Origin: Lentisphaerota bacterium
GTDB taxonomy: Bacteria; Verrucomicrobiota; Lentisphaeria; Oligosphaerales; JABHEG01
Length of the DNA: 64,000 nt
Assembly: GCA_018676675.1 (NCBI GenBank)
Contig: JABHEG010000200.1
Span: 33,127 to 97,126 of the forward strand
Reading direction: 5' to 3'
Shown: one piece after another, positions 31,391 to 39,475 of the stretch
Layout of the letters: each line of letters opens with the position of its first letter
How positions within the stretch are numbered: position 1 is the stretch's first letter
The notes under the pieces: generated by a model
Database searches by the model: none
The model's input: only the letters and a program-made list of their open reading frames with translations
What the model was told of the DNA's origin: nothing
Program-made: the position numbers and the translations under genes

Positions 31391-32092
31391 ATGGACTTCC
31401 CAACTCCACTGCTCACCGGAACGCTCATCCGACGCTACAAGCGTTTCTTCGCCGACGTGTTACTGGACAGTGGTGAAACGGTGACAGCCCACTGCCCGAA
31501 CACAGGCCGCATGAGTACCTGTGCGGAAACGGGCTGGAAGGTCGCCCTGAGTCCCGCAACGAATCCCAAGCGCAAGCTTGCCTACACCTGGGAACTCGTG
31601 CACAACGGGCAGTGCTGGATTTGCGTCAACACGCTGCTGGCCAACCGGGTTGCGGCTGAAGGAATCACCGCGGGACACATCCCTGAGCTGGCAGGCTATG
31701 ACAGGCTCCTGCGCGAGCAAACAATCGCCCCGAGCTGTCGAATTGACCTGGTGCTGGAACGCCCGGGCGAGCGCTGCCTGGTGGAGGTCAAAAACGTGAC
31801 GCTCGTGGGGGAGGATGGGGCCTATTGCTTCCCGGATGCAGTGACGGCGCGGGGCCTGAAACACCTTCACGAGTTGGGGAAGGCAACGGCGAAGGGTGAT
31901 CGAGCCGTCATGCTGTACGTGGTCCAACGCTCGGATGGACAGGGCTTCCGCCCGGCCCGGGAGATAGACCCGGACTACGCCCACGGGCTTCGGAAGGCGG
32001 CCGCAAAAGGCGTAGAGATATTCGCCTACAGGACGCACTCATCACTGCAGTCCGTTGCCGTCTCCGAGGCCGTTCCCGTACTGCCGTTCTGA
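31391..32092 (+). CDS. sfsA: SfsA family nuclease / sugar fermentation stimulation protein
   Basis: The 233-residue product starts at ATG 31391; the track extension to 31328 is unlikely. It carries the full SfsA pattern: N-terminal OB-like part (LTGTLIRRYKRFFADVLL), CPNTGRM, the PD-(D/E)XK-like catalytic core RIDLVLERPGERCLVEVKNV with the Asp and Glu-x-Lys, and FPDAVTARGLKHL. E. coli SfsA has been described both as a DNA-binding regulator of maltose genes and as a DNA/RNA nuclease. Length and motifs are typical. It is divergent from the UroD gene and convergent with the thioredoxin gene. Confidence 0.95.
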   Translation: MDFPTPLLTGTLIRRYKRFFADVLLDSGETVTAHCPNTGRMSTCAETGWKVALSPATNPKRKLAYTWELVHNGQCWICVNTLLANRVAAEGITAGHIPELAGYDRLLREQTIAPSCRIDLVLERPGERCLVEVKNVTLVGEDGAYCFPDAVTARGLKHLHELGKATAKGDRAVMLYVVQRSDGQGFRPAREIDPDYAHGLRKAAAKGVEIFAYRTHSSLQSVAVSEAVPVLPF

Positions 32093-32093
32093 G

Positions 32094-32113
32094 CTCAGAA
32101 GACGCTGAGTTTT
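32094..32113 (+). terminator. Possible weak terminator after sfsA
   Basis: A 5-bp stem (CTCAG / CTGAG) with a 6-nt loop is followed by TTTT directly downstream of the sfsA stop. It overlaps the end of the convergent thioredoxin gene by two bases. The stem is short, so the call is tentative. Confidence 0.3.
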
Positions 32114-32663
32114 ACTCGGTGAGGAGGCGCTCCAGGATCACGGCAAGATCCGCTTCAGGCCTCAAGCCCACGAGCTTCTCCTGCTGTTTGCCACCCTTGT
32201 AGATCCGAATGTCAGGGATTGGGCCTACTCCTGCCGTTCGAGCCAGTTCCCCGGATTCCTCGGCGTTGACTGTCATGATCGCCACACGCCCGGCGAACGC
32301 ATCAGCCAGCGAGTGAATCCTCGGCTTCATCATCTCACAGAAACCGCACGTGTCCGTGTAGAACTTGACCAGGGCGACCTCGTTCTCCGCCAGTGCCTTC
32401 TCGAATTCGGCACTCCCGGTTATGTGGGTTACGTGTGCCGAGGGAGTGAAGTCAACCGTCGCCCCCATTCCGCCGCCCCTCTGCGTGGGCGTCCTGGGCG
32501 GCAAGACCATCAGAATCATGATACCCAACATGGCGCCGAATAACACGCCCCCCTGGGGGCTGCAGGAGATGGGGCAGGATCCCCCCTTCTTCTTTGCCCA
32601 TTGCCCGACTAACGCACCGACAAGCCCACCGATCAGAGCTCCGAACACGACCTTTGTTATCAT
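32112..32663 (-). CDS. Membrane-anchored thioredoxin-like protein
   Basis: The 183-residue product has two N-terminal hydrophobic helices (VFGALIGGLVGALVGQWA and VLFGAMLGIMILMVLP) rather than a cleavable leader. Between them lies a short loop with two cysteines (SCPISC). The thioredoxin fold follows with active site TCGFC in the usual place (FYTDTCGFCEMMKPRI) and the cis-Pro loop GPIPDIRIYKGG. It is probably a thiol-disulfide exchange protein of the membrane or periplasm. The CGFC dipeptide is unusual compared with CGPC of thioredoxin. The gene is convergent with sfsA. The long gap to its right should contain its promoter. Confidence 0.85.
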   Translation of the reverse strand: MITKVVFGALIGGLVGALVGQWAKKKGGSCPISCSPQGGVLFGAMLGIMILMVLPPRTPTQRGGGMGATVDFTPSAHVTHITGSAEFEKALAENEVALVKFYTDTCGFCEMMKPRIHSLADAFAGRVAIMTVNAEESGELARTAGVGPIPDIRIYKGGKQQEKLVGLRPEADLAVILERLLTE

Positions 32664-33110
32664 CCGCCTCGCCTCCTGTTCAGATACCTTCCTCTAGCGT
32701 ACCCCGGCCAGAGCACCGTCTTAGTATACGTCGAGGTTCACCTTTCGTCGGCTGCAAGCCCCCTCCCGGGGGCGGTTCTCCCATGCGAAGGGCGCCTCAG
32801 TTCCATGCGTTTGGACCAGGTGTAGGGGGCAGGATGTTCCATATGATCGCACATTTCTCTGGGGAACCTGAGCAACCGAGGTCACATCGGGACCGTTCCG
32901 AGGCGTAGCGCTCGTCTGTAACTTCGGACTGTCAATCAGAGCCGCGACTAACGCATTCGCGTCAAGCTAAGGTGTAATCCGTTCTTCGACAGCGTAGTAC
33001 ACCACGACAAACGATGATATCACAGCCACCGTCTACGTGGTGACCCGTCGCGCGAATGGCGGCCACCGGGGGAGCCGCCGGTCCAATGCCATCGATTCAG
33101 GGCGTTCGGT

Positions 33111-33168
33111 GTACGTAGTTCCGCGTTCACGCGGCCCGGACAAGCCGTCTGAAGACGGAACTACGTAC
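33111..33168. repeat. REP/BIME-like inverted pair with covarying hairpins
   Basis: Two 24-nt arms face each other (33111-33134 and 33145-33168). Each starts GTACGTAGTTCCG and contains its own hairpin: CCGCGTTCACGCGG in one and CCGTCTTCAGACGG in the other (read on its own strand). The arms differ at only four bases, which form two compensating base pairs in the small stem. A GTAG next to a short hairpin is the layout of REP elements moved by RAYT transposases. No RAYT gene is in the window. Confidence 0.75.
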
Positions 33169-33325
33169 GGTTCACTCGTCCGCTCTGGCCGATGTGTGCT
33201 CAAGTCAATAACAGGAGCCGCCGGTCCCCCAGTGGTTGCACGCTCTGAGCCTGCCGAATGGGGGCCTGGTTCAGAGCCCCGGCTCCTCTGCCGCAGGAAC
33301 TTACGGCTTGGCTTGACGCGAATGC

Positions 33326-33428
33326 GCGACTTACGGGAGCGGTATGTCCCCTCCGTCAGAGCCGCGACTTACGGGAGCGGGCGTCTTGGCGTCGTCCCCG
33401 GAAACCGCTCCCGTAAGTCGCGGCTCTG
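33326..33428. repeat. 24-bp perfect inverted repeat plus an extra partial copy
   Basis: CAGAGCCGCGACTTACGGGA... (33357-33380) is repeated exactly inverted at 33405-33428 around a 24-nt loop. The right 17 bp of the arm (GCGACTTACGGGAGCGG) also occur directly at 33326-33342. A more degenerate piece is at 32937. The stem is far longer than a normal terminator and lacks a T-tract, so it looks like a second family of palindromic intergenic elements. Confidence 0.85.
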
Positions 33429-33578
33429 TTCAGGCACAGAACAAGCGCAAGTTACACCCTCCGACATGTCTGCCGGACCTTCGGCAAAGGCGACCGCTCG
33501 TCTGAGACCTGCTATATTGGCCTTTGACGCGGAAGAAACAGTAGCACCGTCTACACGCCCCAAGAGCTGTACTGCACC

Positions 33579-34769
33579 ATGATAGAGCGTTTGACACAGA
33601 CCATTGTGTCCCGTTTCATCCGGGACCACGAGCACACCGATGACCTGAAAGTGCGGGCTCGGTATGGCCAACTGGAGGGGTGGGCCAGCATCGTGACGAA
33701 CACGGTGCTGTTTGCCGTGAAACTGGTGATCGGCATCCAAGCCCGAAGCGTGGCTCTGATTGCCGACGCCGCCCATACGTTTGCGGACTCCGCCACCTCC
33801 GTGGTCATTATCATCGGGTTCCGGGTAGCTTCCACCCCTTCCGACCGGGAACACCCGTTCGGCCACGGACGTATGGAGGCAGTGGCGTCGCTGGTGGTCT
33901 CCGTTCTGCTGTTTGTCGGCGGGGTCGAACTGCTGAAGCATTCTGTGATCCAGACGATGAAGCCGACGGTCACGTCAGTGAGTAACGCTGCTGTGGCCAT
34001 CGTGTCCGTCACCATCGTGATCAAGGAGCTACTCGCGCGTTTCGCGTTCACACTGGGCCGTATGATTGACTCCCGGGCGCTGGAGGCGGATGCCCTCCAC
34101 CACCGCAGTGATGTACTGGCAACGGCTCTGGTAGTCGCTGCCCTCCTTGCCTCGCGAGCAGGCCTGACCTGGGTCGACGGGGCCGGAGGAATTGTCGTGT
34201 CGTTGATGATCCTGTGGTGCGCTTACGCCGTGGCTCGCGATGCAATCGGGCCACTCCTCGGTGAGGCCCCGACACCTGAGCTTCTGCGCGACATCAGAAG
34301 CGCAGCGCTGGGCATAGATGGCGTCCAGGGCGTCCACGACATCATTGTCCACAACTACGGAGGCACACGCCTGGTTTCCCTTCACGCAGAAGTCAGTGCA
34401 GAACGTTCCGCAGCCGAACTGCACGAGCTGGCCGAGCTTGTGGAGGGAGAACTCGAGGGCAAGCTTGGGGCCCACCCGGTCGTCCACATTGACCCCATCT
34501 GCACAGCCCACCCCGACTACCAGCGGATGTGGGATGTCCTCCAGAAGATCATGGACGACGATGGTCGGGTCCACGCGTTCCATGACCTGCGCATCATCGG
34601 GCGAAGCGACGGCCAGGCCAAGGTTGTCTTTGACATCGTCCTGGACAACGATACTGATCGACAGGAAACACACGATGTGATCCACGCATTCGATGAACAG
34701 GTACGCCAACACTTCCCGGGAATGAAGACAATCATCCGGGCCGAGCCGCGCTACACTTACACGGTTTGA
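33579..34769 (+). CDS. Cation diffusion facilitator (CDF) family metal transporter
   Basis: The 396-residue inner-membrane protein has about six transmembrane helices in the first 215 residues, then a cytoplasmic CDF dimerisation domain. The metal-site motifs are visible: DAAHTFADS in TM2 and HHRSD in TM5 supply the Asp/His ligands typical of zinc, manganese or iron exporters. FGHGRMEAVASL is the conserved loop. The tail is longer than usual and appears to hold two ferredoxin-like segments (QGVHDIIVHNYG; and a second from about 315 with VVFDIVLDND). The family exports divalent cations by proton antiport. It is followed 21 bp later by the phosphotransferase gene. Confidence 0.92.
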   Translation: MIERLTQTIVSRFIRDHEHTDDLKVRARYGQLEGWASIVTNTVLFAVKLVIGIQARSVALIADAAHTFADSATSVVIIIGFRVASTPSDREHPFGHGRMEAVASLVVSVLLFVGGVELLKHSVIQTMKPTVTSVSNAAVAIVSVTIVIKELLARFAFTLGRMIDSRALEADALHHRSDVLATALVVAALLASRAGLTWVDGAGGIVVSLMILWCAYAVARDAIGPLLGEAPTPELLRDIRSAALGIDGVQGVHDIIVHNYGGTRLVSLHAEVSAERSAAELHELAELVEGELEGKLGAHPVVHIDPICTAHPDYQRMWDVLQKIMDDDGRVHAFHDLRIIGRSDGQAKVVFDIVLDNDTDRQETHDVIHAFDEQVRQHFPGMKTIIRAEPRYTYTV

Positions 34770-34790
34770 GCCAGCCGAGGTAACCCTCCC

Positions 34791-35843
34791 GTGACCGACT
34801 CACCTGCATCTTCAGACGTCACTCGTGTCCTGCAAGCCTATGCTCTCGGGGATGTGGAAGAAACGGTGCCGCACGCCGGAACAGCAGGCAAGACGTGGCA
34901 AATTCGGACATCCCGGGGCGTGTGGCTCCTGCGTCTTCGCGGGGTCCGCACGTCGACCTCCGAGCTTGTCGCCTACGACCACGGACTCCGTGACCATCTA
35001 TTGCAGCACGGTGTCCCGACAGCCGCTCCTCTGACGACACGGGATGGCCGGCGGTGTGTGCTGCTCGACGGCCGTGCTTTTGAGCTCTATCCCTGGGTCG
35101 AAGGGTGCTGCCTGGGTTCGGCAGATGCCACGACCCTGAGCCGGGCCGCAAGAGGGCTGGCCCAGTTCCACGCGGCAGCGGCCGATTACCCCGGCGCACG
35201 CAGTCTTCCCCCCGTGGCTCAGTACACGACTCTCGGCTGCACAGCGGCCAGCCAACGGATGGAGAACCCCGTGCTCCTGAGTGGAATTTACGCAGACCTC
35301 CGCAGACGTTCCGCTGCTGGATCTTTCGCTCCGGCACTTCGGGTCGCTCGAAGCTGGCTTGAGCGTCTGGAAACGGAATTCGCCGCCAGCCGCTACGACG
35401 CTCTCCCCCAGACCGTCACCCATGGTGATTTCACTCTGGCCAACCTGCTCTTCGATACCAAGGGCAACCTGGCCGGCATCTTCGACTTCGACTGGTCGCG
35501 TTGGGGACCTCGCGTCCGGGATCTGGCCGACGGAATGTACTTCATCGCAGGCATTCGCCGGTCTCCTTTGGAGCCGGGGAACATCTGGTCACTGACCGAA
35601 TCGGTGGGGCTGACCGTCGACCGCTGTGCAGACTGGCTGAATGCATACCAGTCGGTGGCCGTCCTCAGTGCGGAAGAAGCGGCGTGTATCCCCCTTGCGT
35701 TGGCCGCTCGTTGGCTGTCAATCCGGGTCGAAGGAATGGCCAAGGTGCCTCCGGACGAGCGCCTGCGCTTCGCGCTTGCGAACGTCACCGAACCACTGCA
35801 GTGGCTTGAAGAGAACTGGGCCGCCGTAGCTGCTCGCCTGTAA
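34791..35843 (+). CDS. APH-fold phosphotransferase (aminoglycoside/homoserine kinase type)
   Basis: The 350-residue protein starts at GTG 34791. It shows the APH kinase fold: catalytic loop THGDFTLANLLFD (Asp as base, Asn) and the metal motif AGIFDFDWSRWGP replacing the DxD of the family. The family includes homoserine kinase ThrB-like, N-acetylhexosamine kinase, SrkA and antibiotic kinases. Nothing in the sequence picks one. The LYPWVEG segment and the position after a transporter suggest a metabolic rather than resistance role. It is 21 bp downstream of the CDF gene and converges with the DUF4838 gene. Cytoplasmic. Confidence 0.85.
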   Translation: MTDSPASSDVTRVLQAYALGDVEETVPHAGTAGKTWQIRTSRGVWLLRLRGVRTSTSELVAYDHGLRDHLLQHGVPTAAPLTTRDGRRCVLLDGRAFELYPWVEGCCLGSADATTLSRAARGLAQFHAAAADYPGARSLPPVAQYTTLGCTAASQRMENPVLLSGIYADLRRRSAAGSFAPALRVARSWLERLETEFAASRYDALPQTVTHGDFTLANLLFDTKGNLAGIFDFDWSRWGPRVRDLADGMYFIAGIRRSPLEPGNIWSLTESVGLTVDRCADWLNAYQSVAVLSAEEAACIPLALAARWLSIRVEGMAKVPPDERLRFALANVTEPLQWLEENWAAVAARL

Positions 35844-35862
35844 CCGCAGCCCTGTCCGTCCT

Positions 35863-38088
35863 CTATTGCTCAACCTTGACGCGAGCGATCCAGATCTGCG
35901 AGTCAGCCCCCCCCATCCCCAGGCGCTGGCTTTTCCGGCCTTTGGCCAGTAGATCCACCGGAACAGTAAAGACCAGCGTCTGCCATTCTGGCTTGCCGGA
36001 TACGCCTTGTTCCGGTGTCACCGGAGTCCAGACTCCACCATCGATATAGCTCTTTCCCTGCCCTCCCGTGTTGATGACAACCGAATTCAGGTCCGACTCT
36101 CCCCACACATCCATCGTTAAACGAACAGCCTTCGTCTCATCCGGCACGGGAATCAGCATGGTTGCCCACCCGGATCGGTTGTCACCGACACCCGTCTCAT
36201 CCGTATTCCAGCACTTCCGTCCCCCCCGCGTCTCGGCTTCGCCGAAACCAAAGGACATAGCGCCAACCTCAGTCAGGAAACTGAGCGAGTCCAGGTAACG
36301 CCTGGCTTCACGCGTCTTGGCAAACGTCAGGGCTTTCTCTCCCGCGGTCAACGCCCGATTGGCAGCCGCGATTTCGGCGTCTTGACGGAAGGCCTGCATC
36401 GCCTCGATGGCTTCAATCATGTGGTAGCCATACAGGAAGATGCGGCGGACCTCGTCGATCCTGCCGGCATATGGTTCGGTGCCCCCTGCCACGCCAACGG
36501 CCTGCTCCAGGGCCTTCCGGGCCCGGTTCAGATCTTCGGGCACATAAAGCCCCGGGACGTGTCGGGGAGGATTGTCTGAATAGGACTGCCCCGACTTCCT
36601 GACCGCATCCTCCACGGCACCGTAGTAGTTCTTCATGGCCGCAGCCGCGGGCCCGAACATGCACTCCACCCAGTCCCTGGCCAGCGCCTCCGGATCGGCA
36701 GTTGGGTCCCAAAGCAGCTTGGCGATCACGTAGTAGAGCGGCCCGTCCAACCCCCAGTCACGCAACGTGCTCTGGCAATAGTAGCGACGGATGCCAAGGG
36801 AATAGAGGTGCTTGATATCGGCTGAGAAGGGCCTGACCACGGGACGGGGCAGGCGCCACCACATCGACTTACTCACATACCCATAATAGAGCAGATGTGG
36901 AGCACTGCTGGCCCAGCGGGTCAGGATGTCATTGAACTGGGTGTTCGATTCTGACGTCGGGTCGCTGATCGGTCGGGAATAATCGGCTGGCGCATAGTGG
37001 CACAGATAGGGAACAACATTGGGCAGCGGTTTGACGGTGTCAGGAGGCTCCGCGTAATTGATGTAGGCCAGAACGAGCAGGAGTTTCTCCGGATGAACGG
37101 TGCCAACCCGGCGCGCGACCTCGTTGGCGAACCAGAACACGCGGTCACCACGGAACGGCCTGGCAGCGGCGAGCCCCTGTTGCGTTGTCCGGCCGCCACA
37201 GAGCCTCTGATCCAGGGCAAGACACGTCTCGCACTCACACCAGCCGCGGCCATCGTTAGGCGAGATCGAGGTCACCTGGCAATCGGGGTCTCGGTCAAAT
37301 ATCTCAATGATGTTCTTGGCGAACTCGTCAGCCAGCCCATCTGCCGTCACACACAGCTGAGCTCCGTGAAGGGCGCCGGGACGCCTTTCCCCTCCGATCA
37401 GCGGGAACCACTCGGGATGCTCATCAAAATAGACATCGGAAGGGATTACCTGGTGATAGGTGTGGCAACTGGGCAGCTTGTCCGGCATGTAGTAGCAGTT
37501 GCCGTTCTGCTCCCGGACGGCTCCCGTGTAGTAGCCGTTCATGCCGACCTTCACTCCCCAATCCATGGACCTCTCAACCCGACGGCCATTGAAATACCGC
37601 AAGTTGAACGCCGGGGCAGAACGGTGCGTCTCTGCTGACAGCACAAGAGTCTTGTTCTCAGGGACGAAGTCAACGCCCTGCGCCAGCCAGCGGCAGCCGA
37701 GATTGCGTTCAAGGAAGCGGTATACCGCGAACAGTGTTCCCCTGTCTCCCCCGCCCTGAATACCGATACCGGCGGGATCGATGTGAACCAGGATGCTCTC
37801 CTCTGCAAGCGTTCTGCCACCCTTCAGCGTCTCGTTGCGAGCCGTCGCCCCAACGTCCACGCGGACCAAGCCGTCAAGCAAGCCATCCTCGCGAACAACC
37901 GATAGCGTTGCTCCTGAAATCTGCGCGATGTAAACAGCAAGCTGCTCGCCAGCAAAGAGCTCGGTAGAGCTCGGCTGGGCAGGGAGAACTATCTGAGCTT
38001 GCGGGCGGCTGTTGTGCACAAGCTTCACATCGGCCGCTGCGCCGGCACCAAGAACCAGGAAGCACACAACCACAGATATCGGTTTCAT
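35863..38088 (-). CDS. Secreted DUF4838 family protein (alpha-glucuronidase-like layout)
   Basis: The ORF track begins at 38136, but GAGGTG lies just upstream of ATG 38088, which opens a signal peptide (SVVVCFLVLGAGAAA). The 741-residue protein has an N-terminal domain of the kind found in alpha-glucuronidases and hexosaminidases (ELFAGEQLAVYIAQISG, TLFAVYRFLERNLGCRW), then the DUF4838 TIM-barrel core. The core has SISPNDGRGWCECETC, containing a C-x-C-x-x-C cluster. The last 140 residues look like a carbohydrate-binding beta domain. It probably acts on an exported polysaccharide. A second DUF4838 protein is at 58479. The gene converges with the phosphotransferase gene and stands alone. Confidence 0.85.
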   Translation of the reverse strand: MKPISVVVCFLVLGAGAAADVKLVHNSRPQAQIVLPAQPSSTELFAGEQLAVYIAQISGATLSVVREDGLLDGLVRVDVGATARNETLKGGRTLAEESILVHIDPAGIGIQGGGDRGTLFAVYRFLERNLGCRWLAQGVDFVPENKTLVLSAETHRSAPAFNLRYFNGRRVERSMDWGVKVGMNGYYTGAVREQNGNCYYMPDKLPSCHTYHQVIPSDVYFDEHPEWFPLIGGERRPGALHGAQLCVTADGLADEFAKNIIEIFDRDPDCQVTSISPNDGRGWCECETCLALDQRLCGGRTTQQGLAAARPFRGDRVFWFANEVARRVGTVHPEKLLLVLAYINYAEPPDTVKPLPNVVPYLCHYAPADYSRPISDPTSESNTQFNDILTRWASSAPHLLYYGYVSKSMWWRLPRPVVRPFSADIKHLYSLGIRRYYCQSTLRDWGLDGPLYYVIAKLLWDPTADPEALARDWVECMFGPAAAAMKNYYGAVEDAVRKSGQSYSDNPPRHVPGLYVPEDLNRARKALEQAVGVAGGTEPYAGRIDEVRRIFLYGYHMIEAIEAMQAFRQDAEIAAANRALTAGEKALTFAKTREARRYLDSLSFLTEVGAMSFGFGEAETRGGRKCWNTDETGVGDNRSGWATMLIPVPDETKAVRLTMDVWGESDLNSVVINTGGQGKSYIDGGVWTPVTPEQGVSGKPEWQTLVFTVPVDLLAKGRKSQRLGMGGADSQIWIARVKVEQ

Positions 38089-38275
38089 CACCTCAATCTC
38101 CCAATGTTCCGACACGGAATCCACGTTGACACTCAAGCCTGATTAGGCTATGCTGCCCCCCATGTGAAGTCAAGCCTGCCGGGCACCCGAGACGTGTCAC
38201 CCATCGCGTTGCCCGCCTTGACGTTACTCCCGCGATTCCAGATGAAGACGGCCTTCCCGGAGGAGGGAAACGATC

Positions 38276-39097
38276 ATGCATGTAAAGAGCTTACCGGAAC
38301 GAGTGCGCCGCGAAATGGCTGCCCCCCTGGAGTGCCAGGACCCGATCGCGATCGTGCGCGCCAGCGGAAGCCTGGGAGACAGTCCGGGCGAAGGTTATGT
38401 CGTGGGTTTCGCGGAGGAGGTGTTCCTGTTCTCCCGCGACATGGGGGAGTCCGAGTTCACGACCCAGCACTTCTCGTACGCTGATGTCACATTCTCCGTA
38501 CGCAGAGACGCATTTCGCTCATTCCTTGACATCTCGGCCGGCGGCGAGACCTATGAGATCAAGTTCCCTGCCTACGAAGAGAAGAATGTGAAGCCGCTGC
38601 TGGATCTGGCCGGTGGAGCGATCACCTTCAAAACGCCGGCGCCCCCGAAACACGAGCCGCCGCAGGAGCCGGTCTCCGAACCTGCGCCTCCTCCTGTGCC
38701 CCCCGCCGCCGGTGACAGCGCTCCCATGCGTCCCATTGAGATCCTCACCGCAGCGCTCATGTACATGGCAACCGTTGATCAGGATCTTGACGACCTGGAG
38801 GAGCAGTATATCCGCCGTGTGTGCGCCAACGACAAGGAGACCTACGTCAACGCGTTGGCCTTCTACAACGACCATCCGTTCGACGACTTGCTGGGAAAGG
38901 TGGCCGACATCGACAGCCAGCAGGCCTTGTGCATAATGGCAAACGTCGTCGATGTCAGCATGGCAGACGGTGTGCTGCACGCAGCAGAAAATGAGTTGAC
39001 ACAGCGCCTGGCCGTCGCCCTCAAGGTCTCCAGGAACGACTTTCTGGCCCTCCGTGACACGCTCCTCATCAAGAATCAGGTCTCCATTCTCGCGTGA
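38276..39097 (+). CDS. PH-like plus TerB-domain protein
   Basis: The 273-residue cytoplasmic protein has an N-terminal beta-rich segment (about 20-115) resembling a bacterial PH-like domain. A Pro-rich linker (PAPPKHEPPQEP...) follows. The C-terminal helical domain has the TerB pattern: two repeats with acidic helix turns (VDQDLDDLEEQYIRRV and VVDVSMADGVLHAAENEL) that can bind divalent metal. TerB domains occur in tellurite-resistance and stress or phage-defence complexes and as general membrane-linked adaptors. No other ter gene is nearby, so a tellurite role is not supported. Expression is probably independent. Confidence 0.72.
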   Translation: MHVKSLPERVRREMAAPLECQDPIAIVRASGSLGDSPGEGYVVGFAEEVFLFSRDMGESEFTTQHFSYADVTFSVRRDAFRSFLDISAGGETYEIKFPAYEEKNVKPLLDLAGGAITFKTPAPPKHEPPQEPVSEPAPPPVPPAAGDSAPMRPIEILTAALMYMATVDQDLDDLEEQYIRRVCANDKETYVNALAFYNDHPFDDLLGKVADIDSQQALCIMANVVDVSMADGVLHAAENELTQRLAVALKVSRNDFLALRDTLLIKNQVSILA

Positions 39098-39475
39098 GTG
39101 CAAGCCACAAACGCGCTTGATGTTCTTCCGGATGTGAGCTATCAGTAAGAATCGGAGCATGTAAGCTCCCCTCTCAACCAGAAGGAGACACGGACGTGAG
39201 AAAGCGGTAGTACAGCCTGAAGAGGCCCAACCCTGAACGTCTGCCGAACCACTTGGGTTCGCGCGGAACAAGTGGTGTGTTGGTATCTTCGTGAGTGCTG
39301 TGCTGACCGGTCCGTGGCGGCCCTGTCTGACCTCCCCGCTGAGCGTCCCAGTCCCCATTGATCTGTGTCTGTTCCGGCGCAGCCTCGACGAACGTTCCTT
39401 CCCCCAGCCCCTCCGCGCGATGCTTCCGGTCCGACAGCTGACAAATCACCAAACGACTGGACCAAAGGAATCGTC
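39098..39475. other. Intergenic region before hflX
   Basis: This 378-bp region has no supported gene. It contains an imperfect hairpin around 39250 (CCACTTGGGTTC ... GAACAAGTGG, with a 2-nt bulge). The track ORFs here are overlapping frames with no family features. It probably holds the hflX promoter and leader. Confidence 0.5.

Larger units (their letters stand above)
32664..33578. other. 915-bp gene-free region rich in palindromes
   Basis: No coding sequence is supported. The track ORF 33037-33582 is a translation of the repeats. Besides the two elements listed separately, a 15-bp perfect inverted pair GCATTCGCGTCAAGC / GCTTGACGCGAATGC lies at about 32952 and 33310. A 14-bp direct repeat GGAGCCGCCGGTCC occurs near 33071 and 33211, and a partial CAGAGCCGCGACT is at 32937. 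The right end leads to the CDF transporter gene. Confidence 0.7.

Noticed and set aside
32664-33578. CRISPR-like array in the palindrome-rich gap
   Set aside because: Repeats are inverted and irregularly spaced, units differ, there are no uniform spacers, and no cas genes are in the window.
33037-33582. 181-aa ORF in the thioredoxin-CDF gap
   Set aside because: Its translation consists of the palindromic repeats; arginine/serine-rich with no ribosome site.
38276-39097. Tellurite-resistance operon
   Set aside because: Only a TerB-like domain is present. No TerC, TerD or TerZ neighbours, so no such function is claimed.
39250-39275. Riboswitch or small RNA upstream of hflX
   Set aside because: Only one imperfect hairpin was seen, with no match to a riboswitch class that I recognise.
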